Shown here in pieces: positions 1 to 9,074 of a DNA stretch of 64,000 nucleotides (position 1 is its first letter; each line of letters opens with the position of its first letter). The position numbers and the translations under genes are program-made. The DNA comes from Heligmosomoides polygyrus polygyrus (Eukaryota; Nematoda; Chromadorea; Rhabditida; Heligmosomidae): contig OX377205.1 in the NCBI GenBank assembly GCA_947396885.1, positions 68,730,969 to 68,794,968 on the forward strand, written 5' to 3'. The notes beneath the pieces are model-generated. The model was not told the origin of the DNA. It worked only from the letters and a program-made list of their open reading frames with translations, and did not search any database.

Positions 1-1473
1 AACCCTTGCGAAAAGTTGAAACTAATGAGAGATTGGGACAATCTTGCAATAGGTAACAGCGAATCGGTTAGCGATTTTTGCTGTCGCATGGAGGAAATTT
101 CCAGGCAAATACACCCGAGCGATAGTTGGGATTTCCATCTCGCTTCAAAGTTGTACTCCATCTTGGAAGACTGGAAGGATTCGTATCACATGTTAGCGGC
201 ACTCGACGCACATGGTGACAAGGCGTACGGAATGGTCAAAGGCGTTGCACTTCTCCTGGAAAAGACCCACGTAGTGAAGCCTAGGAAATACGAATCCTCG
301 GAAGAACCAAAACTTTTCAAAAAGCGTGTATCTGGTGAAGAGGCGGAAACGTCAAATCATGGGTAAAGGACCCAGCAGTGCTACAAATGTGGGAAGGAAG
401 GCCACTACGCTGCAAACTGCCGTCCCAGGACGCCCCCAAGACATGACCCCGTTGGCGAAACAGGGCAGAGGTCAAATAGGCGACCCACCAGGGAGCCTTC
501 GACAAGTAGAGCGATGTCAACATTCGTTGAAGAATGGTGTGGTGCAGTGAGCGCCCGAAGTAGAGGCGATGTTCAAGAACCTGGTGCGGTGGGTAAACCG
601 ACCCTAGTTAATGCGGTGATCTTCGGAATCGAAGTGGAAGCCCTAATAGATACTGGATCGGTAATCTCGATCCTTCCAGCAGGCCTTCTGAAACTGGCGA
701 AGAGTCGAGGCTTCGACATCGATAAGGAAGTAGAATTGGTTAGCAATGACCAAAAGCGGAAGGTGTTTGACGCATCAGGTACGCAAATGGACTTCTTGGG
801 TATGGTTAAAGCCGATGTAAGGATCCATGGAGCTGGCAAAGCTCGAGTAATCATGCACGTTCAGGAAGGCAGGAGTGCTACCCTTCTATTAGGAACGAAT
901 GTTCTAAGTGCATTAGGCATCCAGCTTAATCTTTCTGCAACACAGGCCCTTCCGCGGAGTGCGGTAGGCCCGCTGATGGTAGCAAATGCTACTAAAGGAG
1001 TGTTCGATACACCAGAAGTCACGCTAGTCAAGATACCCTGTTGCAATATGGGATCGAGAGATGGGGTTACCCTATCAAATGACCACATGAAGTCGGACTA
1101 CGACGAACGACTAATAACCGGAAAAGCGGGTGTTTTTATGCCCGGAAACAGGGTTTGCATGAAGCTCCCTGGAGAGGAGGGAAGGCCTCGACATCCCGAG
1201 TTGGTAACGGACCGGTCAGGTCCTCTCAAAACTGTAGAAGCAAGCGCGAATCCCGCTCTAATCGCTTCAGTCGGTGTTAATGAAGAATGTTATAGACTTT
1301 CTTCCGACCACTTGGTAAGTGTGCCTCAGGAGATTGATGATATTCCGGTGAAAGGAAATCTATGCGCGGAAGACGCGGAAAGCCCGGGAGGTGTTGGTTC
1401 GGCGTGGTGGAAACGCCTATTTCCAGAGGGCCCCCATGTTGGGTTGGGCTCACTTCCCTACCGTAATCCATGC
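1..1473 (+). pseudogene. Internally deleted LTR retrotransposon, gag-protease part
   Basis: One frame is open across most of this stretch, broken by a single TAA at 364-366. The first part (about 16-363) is gag-like. Just after the stop, at 379-420, is a CCHC zinc knuckle, CYKCGKEGHYAANC (C-x2-C-x4-H-x4-C). At about 640-680 is a retropepsin-type active site, ALIDTGSVISILP. Reverse transcriptase, RNase H and the integrase core are absent. A different frame at 1391-1470 resembles a polyprotein carboxy end (VRRGGNAYFQRAP) and runs into an LTR-like sequence. This fits a large internal deletion joining protease to the 3' end. The left end lies outside the window. The Ty3-like or BEL-like class is not settled. 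It is probably a dead copy. Confidence 0.75.
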
Positions 1474-1800
1474 TGTTGACGGTGCCCACGGTGGAATGAC
1501 CGGCGGATACACCACCGTCGGGAGAGGTCATCGCCTGCCCCACCGTCTTCCACTCTTCTATTTGAATTTAGCCACGCCCTGATGAACGGATGTGCATATA
1601 AGGAGCAGATTCGAGCGACAAGGATCTCACACACGACTCCAGCAGCTCCACTGTTTGCCTCACCATTGATTTTGTGTTCACCATAAACTTGCTATCTAAG
1701 TTGTGTTCCTCGTACCGCGGAATAGTCAACGGCCAGTCTCCACTTCGAAGAGACACTGGGAATACCAGTAACTAATTGGGCGTCAATGGAACCATTGAAC
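1474..1800 (+). repeat. LTR-like end of the retroelement
   Basis: The sequence begins TGTTGACGGTGCCCACGG directly after the polyprotein-like frame. It contains a TATA-like stretch (GCATATAAGG, about 1593-1602) followed by pyrimidine-rich sequence, as in LTR promoters. No second LTR is in the window, so the right boundary and the LTR call are inferred. Confidence 0.35.
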
Positions 1801-1881
1801 AGCCACAAATTCACTACAGTATATGGCTTAAAGGATATCTTTGCCGCATACAATCGAATCGAACGCACTGCAATCATTACT

Positions 1882-2061
1882 GGGGCCGAATACATCATCG
1901 ACTTACGTAGCTTTAACGGAGAATTGTAAGCTTATCAAGCGATATGGTGAGCGATAAGACGCGTTATCTGAGCTTTTAACGCGGCTTATTGCTCACCATA
2001 TCGCTTGATAAGCTTACAATTCTGCGTTAAAGTTACGTAAGTCGTTGATGAATCCGGCCCC
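1882..2061. mobile_element. Foldback (long hairpin) element, copy 1
   Basis: Two arms of about 70 bp face each other around a short loop. The core arms, around GAATTGTAAGCTTATCAAGC (from about 1921) and its complement (about 2004-2023), are almost perfect, and the outer arms are slightly diverged. The element starts GGGGCCG and ends CGGCCCC. The right end GTTGATGAATCCGGCC recurs exactly at 63022-63037, so this is a family. No coding capacity. Confidence 0.75.
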
Positions 2062-2727
2062 TGGAGTCACAAATGACACTATGCAATCGGCGGTGAAAAT
2101 CCTTCCTAGATTGCGCCAGGCCCTACACTTCTAACGTTCGCTAATAGCAGTTTGTATGCCTTCTTGGTCTGCACACGACTCGAGATGAATGAACAAAGCC
2201 ATGCGTAGTGGGCCGCATAGATGTATTGCTTAGCGACGAATGAAGGAGTGACGTTTCTTTAAAACTATGTAACCAGTGCCCAAGTGGGTAAATGCCTCAA
2301 CTAAATCTTCTGAATTTGAATGACTTCTGTGGTTTCTGATGACAACTCTTACGATTATGAAAGATCCTCCGCATTGTCCACCCATCATCACCAGGCTTGA
2401 ACCTAGGAGTCATCTAATTTGTTACTCGCTAACCGCCCAAAAATCAGCGGATAACAAACACTTAAACGGATAGGCCAAAACCACCCGGAAACCGGATAAC
2501 ATATAACGGGTAACGATTAATCCGCTCATCCCTGGTATGCATGGAATCTCCACAATCGAAGTTACACCCAATTTCGAGCAACTGCCAGTGCTAGCATGTC
2601 AAGTTCCGAAACGATTTCCGAAATTGCTCGTAGAATGACCTTGTTGGCTGCAAAGGGAAGAGCGAGGATCTGGTGAAAACTATTAGGGAAAAGTTGCCCA
2701 TTGTTATGTTGCTAATGATCTAGAACC
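2062..2727. other. No recognisable feature
   Basis: I see no gene, repeat array or RNA gene here on either strand. Stop codons are frequent in all frames. Confidence 0.5.
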
Positions 2728-3053
2728 AGCGTCGGTTGCGGGCTTCGCCCGCACCCGACTCTGGCCGGGCGGGCCACGCTAGGCTAGCCGGCTTCGCCGA
2801 CGTCGTGTGTGGTGAGCCATGTGGGGTCAGAAACCCAACCCAACCTCGAGCCCGCTAGGGTCCCCATAACCCAGCGTCGATTGCGGGCTTCGCCCGCACC
2901 CGACTCTGGCCGGGCGGGCCACGCTAGGCTAGCCGGCTTCGCCGGCGTCGTGTGTGGTGAGCCATGTGGAGACAGTAACCCAACCCAACCTCGAGCCCGC
3001 TAGGGTCCCCATAACCCAGCGTCGGTTGCGGGCTTCGCCGACAACCGACGCTG
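2728..3053. repeat. GC-rich tandem repeat, about 144-bp unit, 2.2 copies
   Basis: Units begin CAGCGTCGGTTGCGGGC near 2728, 2873 and 3018. Each carries the small palindrome GCGGGCTTCGCCCGC. The block ends in CAACCGACGCTG (to about 3053), the inverse of its first 12 bases, so the array is bounded by a short inverted repeat. It is far richer in G+C than its flanks. The short frames across it are repeat artefacts. Confidence 0.8.
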
Positions 3054-3068
3054 AGTAAGGAGGCATCC

Positions 3069-3540
3069 CTAGCGTTGATAGCGAAAAAGTGCAGAAAAGA
3101 GTAACCGGCCGTCATTGTGCACAATGGAGAGAGATTCGGTATTTGAGGACAGATTCGTCAACAGAGTGGGGTAATGGTCAAGGTAGGGCTGTAGATATAG
3201 AGGAAAATTGAAAGGAAGAAATGCCAACTGCGATGCAAAATAATAGTAAAAATGTGCAAAAAAGAGCAGCCGGTTGTCATACTGCACAGTGGAAAAGGAT
3301 TCAATTTATCATGGAGTCGTAGCTTCCCTGGTAGTGGGGTAGTGGTAAAAGTATGGCAGCAAACATAGAGGTAAATTAAAACAAAAAACGGCTTATGTGA
3401 GGCAAAATAGCAGAAAAGATGCAGAGCGGAGCAACCCGTTGCCATACTGAACAGTGGAAGAGGATTCAATTTCTGTGGTAGCAGCAACCCTGGTAGTGGG
3501 TAGTGGTAAAAGTATGGCGGTAAAAATAGTGGAAGGTTGC
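3069..3540. repeat. Degenerate tandem repeat, about 160-bp unit, three copies
   Basis: Copies start near 3080, 3235 and 3402. Each has an A-rich run with GTGCA or ATGCAGA, then AGC(C)GG(T)TG(T)CAT, a CACARTGGA-like motif and GGTARTGG(T)AAARGTA. The copies are clearly related but diverged. The 143-codon minus-strand frame across them simply repeats with the array. Confidence 0.65.
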
Positions 3541-3708
3541 ACCACACAGGAGAGCTGGGAAGGAACACCGAGGTATGACCACTAGACACTTATTGGGAAG
3601 AGACCTCTTTCGAAATCACGCTACGTCAGGCAGTCGATGGCAGTCGATGGTAAACAACATTGGTGGACAACTGTCAAGCGTCTTCGTTTGGACAACTGGC
3701 AGCCGCAC

Positions 3709-3730
3709 CGCAAACTTGGGTGATTAAACC
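3709..3730 (-). other. Spliced-leader SL1-like sequence
   Basis: Read on the minus strand, 22 bases match the nematode SL1 leader at 20 positions. The differences are a C for T at leader position 9 and a C for A at position 21. The sequence starts GGTTTAAT and continues CACCCAAGTTTG. It does not continue into a recognisable SL RNA: I see no clear Sm site or stem-loops downstream. It could mark the 5' end of a retroposed trans-spliced transcript, an SL pseudogene, or coincidence. Confidence 0.45.
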
Positions 3731-4076
3731 GGCTAGCTAGCCAGTGTACGAATTGCGGGTGGCTAACATCGGACAAAAAATCCTTCCTCTTTTATATATG
3801 GGGGGAATATATGGGGGGATTGCCAGAGAAGACGCCAGGAAGGGAAGTTTTTAGAAACTGCACCTTTATGAACTCCATAAGCGACATTATTTGACTATTC
3901 TCACAGAATACGAGTAGATTCAAATTGGAGAAAGCGGGATGCTTGCCGTCTTCACGAGCACACCAATAAAATGAGCAGCTTTTGCGAGTGGAAGAGTATC
4001 CATTGTTGTATCGGATGTTTTCCAAAATCTAAAAACCCTCGCGGCTAGTTTCAAACTGTTCATTGCCATGTTTTAG

Positions 4077-4213
4077 GTAGCAATAATGCTGGATAAGTTG
4101 CTGAAAGAAGCGAGAAGAGTCGGTGAAGGAAAGAGTGACGAGGTGTCGTCGCTAGCAATGGAGGCTCTCGAACATATGCAGAATATGATGGGTAGACTTA
4201 TCCGTCACCACGA
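4077..4213 (+). CDS. Candidate FerA-region exon of the ferlin gene
   Basis: An acceptor TTTTAG at 4071-4076 is followed by 137 open bases with a helical, charged translation (LDKLLKEARRVGEGK, then SLAMEALEHMQNMMGRLI). A consensus donor GTATGT starts at 4214. Helix-rich sequence upstream of FerB fits the FerA region of ferlins. It ends in phase 2, but the next firm exon (7572) starts in phase 0 or 1, so at least one linking exon is missing or the junction differs. Membership in the ferlin is inferred from position, strand and composition. Confidence 0.45.
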
Positions 4214-4254
4214 GTATGTTCTGCTTCTAGCACTACATATGTTGGGCTCCCATG

Positions 4255-6109
4255 CAGGGGTGTGCGTTAAATTTTTTTCGGTAAATTTTTAACGACTAAT
4301 TTTTAACGAAAAATTTTTGCGTTAAAATCGGTAAATTCGGTAATTTCGTTAAACAAAATTTCCCTTAGCTGCAGTAAGTTTGGCTGCATTTCTGTATGTA
4401 AAAAGTCAGATCTTTTTCCTTACTGATTTTTTTCGACTCCATCCGTATAGCAGTTATATGAATACATCTTCACCTTTACAACGAATAACAACTTCATCTA
4501 TCATCAACAAAACTGATAAACGAGAAAAATCTTTCAGATTCCAAAACCAAACAGTAACGACAAGACTCCTAAGATAACAAATTTCATACTATGCCTAGTT
4601 CGCTTAGCTTCTGGAGAGTCGTTGATCTTCTGGGAAGATCCAAAGTGCTATGCACCACTGATCAACGTTGTTGAGCGTTTTCGCTCTTCCTGACAAAACT
4701 TTTTACAGAACCTAAGTTCGCTAGGTAGACTTTTACAGCCCAGTATTCTTTTATAGTCCTGCCATAACTGTTTCGGAAAACTACAAAGTGATTTAATAAA
4801 GAACCAAGCACTGACAGCAACGAGTTGATTGGTACGGTTGTCTTTGTAAGATTTTTGCGAAGTCCATAGATCCGCCTGTTTCACATAAAGGTTCTTTTTG
4901 TCTCACAAGGTCCTGCTCTCACTGTAAACGAAAACAGAGAAGCGAATAAACAGCCACGTACGGTTGACCAAAAAAGCACGTTTCTTGCTCTACATGTAGT
5001 AGTCAGTACTCCACTTTGCCTTTCTCCTCCCTAATCCCTCCAAATAGAATTCGCCACTGTCTGTCACTCTTTTACGACTTTTCATCAATTGTCTACTCTG
5101 ATTTTCTTTTCGAAGCACCTGGTACCATAATGTACAGCACATTTGCTAAAGATTAGAACGTGTACTGCGTTGTACAATTCTTTCCCGATTTTGTAGGGTC
5201 CGTATTGGATTGACGAACGGTATTATAGAATCGCAAATTCGCAAACTATTAGATAACAAAATCCATGGAAGTAAAGAATTTTTTTGTTTCAGTTAGACCT
5301 GCAACTTCAAAGATATGCTTTTTCCGTAAAACTTCTAAAATTCTTCATGCAATAGATTGCTTGTAAAGTATCAGTTTTTGAACTAACTTAATATAACTGA
5401 AGAAGAGTGGTCATCGCTATCTCTTTTCTATTTAATTTTATTCCTTTCATGTACATATGTTCACTGTTTCACGTGTATACTGACTGTGCTTCTCCCAAAG
5501 AAAGTTACCAAGAGTGCACACGAGGAAAAGGTTTAGAAAAATCCTTAACATGCCTGGCATGAAATTCAAAAAGCGAAGCGTTACCAGCACCTATTTTTCC
5601 CTGTTGTTTGTGTTTTTAGCGTTTTCTTCACGACTTCTATGCCTTTTCAAATTCACTCATGAACTAAATACCATAAAATGCGTGAAAACTGACTGGTTGG
5701 GAATTATAAAAGGTTAACGTACACCAATCAATTGCGAGAAGAAACGGTTAGGAAGTCAAGAAATACGAAATGACTGTATAGAAAAGTGGGGCACACGCAA
5801 ATAAATTGGTTAACGAGCAAGAAAATTCCAACATTTCTCGAATCATGAATACGATATCAACTGCCCGTTTTCACTGATTCGAGCACGTAGAGGGTTCCCT
5901 CGATATCGCAACTATACTTCAAAAGCTCATCCAAAAAATCGTTCGAAATGCATTTACATGAAGAAGAGGTAAAATAAATAGTGTGCAGAATGTCGTTAAT
6001 GCAATTTAACGGAAGTTTTCGTCGTTAAATTTCGTTAAATGTTTTTAACGAAAAATGCCGGTAAATCCGGTAAATCGGTAAATCGTTAATCGTTAAACGC
6101 ACACCCCTG
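4255..6109. mobile_element. hAT-like DNA transposon with 8-bp target duplication
   Basis: The element starts CAGGGGTGTGCGTTAA and ends with its inverse, TTAACG(C)ACACCCCTG. It is flanked on both sides by the identical octamer CTCCCATG (4247-4254 and 6110-6117). CAGGGGTG termini and 8-bp duplications are hallmarks of hAT elements. Subterminal regions on both sides carry many copies of GGTAAAT and CGTTAA, as expected for transposase-binding arrays. I recognise no transposase: the interior is AT-rich with short frames, so the copy is non-autonomous or decayed. It sits just downstream of the candidate exon at 4077-4213. Confidence 0.88.
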
Positions 6110-6117
6110 CTCCCATG

Positions 6118-7560
6118 ATTCACTGCAGTTCGGTGTCCTGCGACAGGTCGTGGAGGTATAACGGATGCATCCAAATTCTTTCATGACTGGAGAATTTGAA
6201 GTACGGGGGAGGTAAATTACCTACGACATCGCCTTCATCCGTGTACTCGTACGTATATGCTTCCTGCATCTGTTATGATGACAGCGGCTTAGGAATCCTG
6301 AAAGCACTCCGCAGGTACAGATATATCAATCCATATCGTTTCGGAATCCTCTCCACAGCATCGACGTTTATTTCAGCCCTCTTGACCGCCTCCAGCGTGC
6401 TTTCTGCAGGCATAAAGCGTGTCTTGTCCTCCTTTGTATTATCTCGCGCATCATTCTCGAGCTCAAGCTAAGCATTTCGAGGTTCCGAAGCTCCACTCAA
6501 ACCAGCTTCTTTAGCCGAGGAGACGTCGTAGCCTTCACGCTTCCACTTGTCCCTTGGTAGCGGTTTGTAGCGAGTTTGTTCACTACATAGCTTGCTTGTC
6601 AACTGCACTTCATGGCCGAACAGCTCCCATTTTAGTCTGTATGTAAGGAGTGGAGTGCTGAAATTGGGAATCGAACCGGTGACTCAATTCATCTTTTTTT
6701 GAGATTCAAGTGGCTGGTATCGAGGATGTAAGCCGTTACAGTGATGTTTTGTTGCGTTCAAAACTCTAGCGCGGGGTGGGACTCGAACCCGCATCTCATG
6801 CTGATCGGGTGGGAATGCTGTACGTCACTACACTAGTTTGCACTGGCGCTGTTTGACCGAGTGCAACCTACTGTTGGTGTAAAGGAGTACTTACCTACTA
6901 ACACTTTCACCAGCCTTGCTCTGTACGTGTTCTCATCCTCTTCGTATAACATATGATAGAAATGTGGATGACTAGACGGACATATAATGATGAAGAAGGA
7001 GCTCTGCCAAGGCCCAAATAAGATGCTTACTCTTGTCGTCGATGTGGTAGCAAAAGACGGTGGTCACCTATCGCCGCGCAAGCTTCGCAAGTTTTTGAAG
7101 CGCTTCTTCTCGAATCTTCTTCTTCAGTAAAATGATTCTTCTTGATCATGATAGTTAAATAGAGAGAAAAAATAAAGCAGAGCTAACTTTGAGGAACCAA
7201 TAGTACTTGAAGCAACTTCCGCTCTCGGGCAGCCCACTACCCTTGGTCTAAAATTGCCCGAGGCCTCTCAGACCACTACCGTTAGATCGTGATCAGATTT
7301 CGGGGCACGCGTGGTAGGGCAAAACAATATGAACGATTCGAAAATGCTATTGTCCAGACTTATCTAAACCCTACCTAAATTACTTAAACCAGTGCAAGCA
7401 ATTTCAGTGCCACGTATACACGGAATGAACTGGACACTTGTCGAGAAAATATTCGGCAGATAGCCATCGAAAAAGTAAGCAGTATCGTAGAAGTTTTTGT
7501 GTTGGCAATTTCTACCTAAACGCCAGAAAGCGGAGATTGAAGGACAAATGACTATATAAG
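6118..7560. other. Non-coding stretch with two tRNA-like repeat heads
   Basis: Two segments on the minus strand carry Pol III B-box-like motifs. The one near 6667-6690 reads CCGGTTCGATTCCC and the one near 6778-6795 reads GCGGGTTCGAGTCCC with an A-box-like TAGTGTAGTGA upstream. They look like old tRNA-derived SINE heads. A 47-codon frame at 6988-7131 is noted under rejected items. I see nothing else. Confidence 0.4.
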
Positions 7561-7571
7561 TGCAATTCAAG

Positions 7572-9074
7572 ATCCTGAAGGAGATTGACGGCTTCAAGTT
7601 CGACGAGACGCAGAGCTTCGACGATATGGGCGAGATGGTCGTCCGCTTTCTACAGCGAATGAGGGAGAACGTGCTGCGCCTGGCTCGGGATGATCAGGTG
7701 AGTGGGATCAGCTGTTTGTGGGGCGCTCAATGTGGCCTCGATTTTCCAGATCTCGCTGCCCTACATCATCATCAAAATGCTCGCCGCGGATAAGGTGGTC
7801 GGCTATCTCAAAGTGCCTGCGGAAGAGGTCCTTCTATTCTCAATAATAGCAACATTCAAGGGGGAAATCAGAAGCGTTGTTCTCAATGATATCGTAGAAT
7901 TCGGTCAAGGTACTCGAATCCAGCATCAACGGTTTGATGCTATGCATGGCGGATCCATGAACCCTACAGAGAGGTGGGCGACAAGATAAGGGACGGGAGC
8001 TAGGACGAGCCAGCATTCCCCACACCTCGGTTTGACTTTAACTGTGGTTCGCACCATTCAGCCGAGTCCACTCAATCGTCAATTTGTCGTCAGCCATTAG
8101 GTAGTAGGGCTTCTCCTGAAGATAACAGAACAATGGCTTCGTCTTCGGCTAAGTCTCTGAACCAACTACGCACTCAGTGAACTGCCACGATATGCTATGA
8201 AACCGAATGTCGCCATTCTACATGATCGCTCAATTACAGTTACTCTCCCACAGTGGATGCGGCTATCATCATTAGTCATCATCGTGATTCTAAGAGCTAC
8301 ATATTGCTGAAGTGGTGGAGACATTTCGTACATCTAGCGTAGTGGACCATCGAATGAAATTAAAAATAATAGCCTTGGTCGTCCAATGGAGGGGGTTGTT
8401 TTTCACGTTCATTTGACACGGACAGGATAGAGTTGTTCTTTAATAAAAGTAGCTCACGCTGCCTGGCTTGAGTCTTGCTACCTACTCTATGCCTGGAGCT
8501 TCGCAAGAAGGATCCTCTCGTGTTCAGATATACTTCTCTGAGAACGAGGCGCTCAGTGGCCAGTGGTGCGGACGAATGCGAGCGATGAGCATGATGTGGC
8601 CCACAGCCGCCGATCGCAGGCATCGCTTAGAGGACGTGGGTGCATTTTGCCGTCATGGGAGTTCTTCATCTCCCTCTGAACAGGCCTCATGTACCGGCCA
8701 GCAGCGGGGCTCAGTTCATTTGGGAAAGGGACTACCATTGCTTGCAGTTTCCTGCAGTGGTGCATGTGAAAATGTGGTTTGGAAGGAGAGGATACGACTG
8801 GGCATGGAAGGAGTCCCTTCAGCCGGCAGAAATCAAGTCGTATTTCGAGGTTTTCGCCTATCAGGTAATCTTTTAGAACACCTCGACTAATGAGTTGTTT
8901 TTCTACCAGTCTACAGAGGTCGAGAGGAGTTGGCTTTCAATAAGTCCAGCGTATTTTCAGCGCCGAAATAAGTTAAGTTCAGCATGGAAGGATGCTATAC
9001 GCTACTCGGATGAGAGAAACATAGATGATCTCTCCGAATTCACTACGAAGAATCCATACGGATGGAAGTACATG
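7572..9074 (+). CDS. Ferlin segment: FerA end, FerB and lead into DysF (5 exons)
   Basis: Exons are 7572-7697, 7750-7827, 8528-8635, 8748-8864 and 8910-9074, all phase 0. Exon 2 gives [20 protein letters not shown], the FerB signature (SLPD.FIWML...KRVAY in vertebrate ferlins). Exon 3 gives [19 protein letters not shown], matching the conserved FS..G..CGK segment. Exon 4 gives VVHVKMWFG, matching VRVKLWFG. Exon 5 ends NPYGWKYM, which continues GNWVV at 12684 to form the first GW...G.W of DysF. Donors include GTGAGT, GTGGGT, GTAATC and GTGAGA; the donor at 7828 (GTCCTT) is weak. The first exon's start could instead be 7561. Confidence 0.85.

Noticed and set aside
2728..3600. CRISPR-like array, because of regularly spaced repeats
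   Set aside because: Repeats are long, adjacent and degenerate, with no unique spacers, and the DNA is eukaryotic.
4648..4884. 78-codon minus-strand frame inside the hAT-like element as transposase remnant
   Set aside because: No hAT catalytic or dimerisation motif is visible in it.
6775..6840. True tRNA gene on the minus strand
   Set aside because: The B-box is good, but acceptor and anticodon stems do not close; better read as an old SINE head.
6988..7131. Short frame with LSPRKLRKFLKRFFSNLLLQ, a possible missing FerA exon
   Set aside because: Its only donor (GTAAAA at 7127) leaves phase 2, which fits neither start option of the next exon, and no acceptor fits the phase left by 4213.
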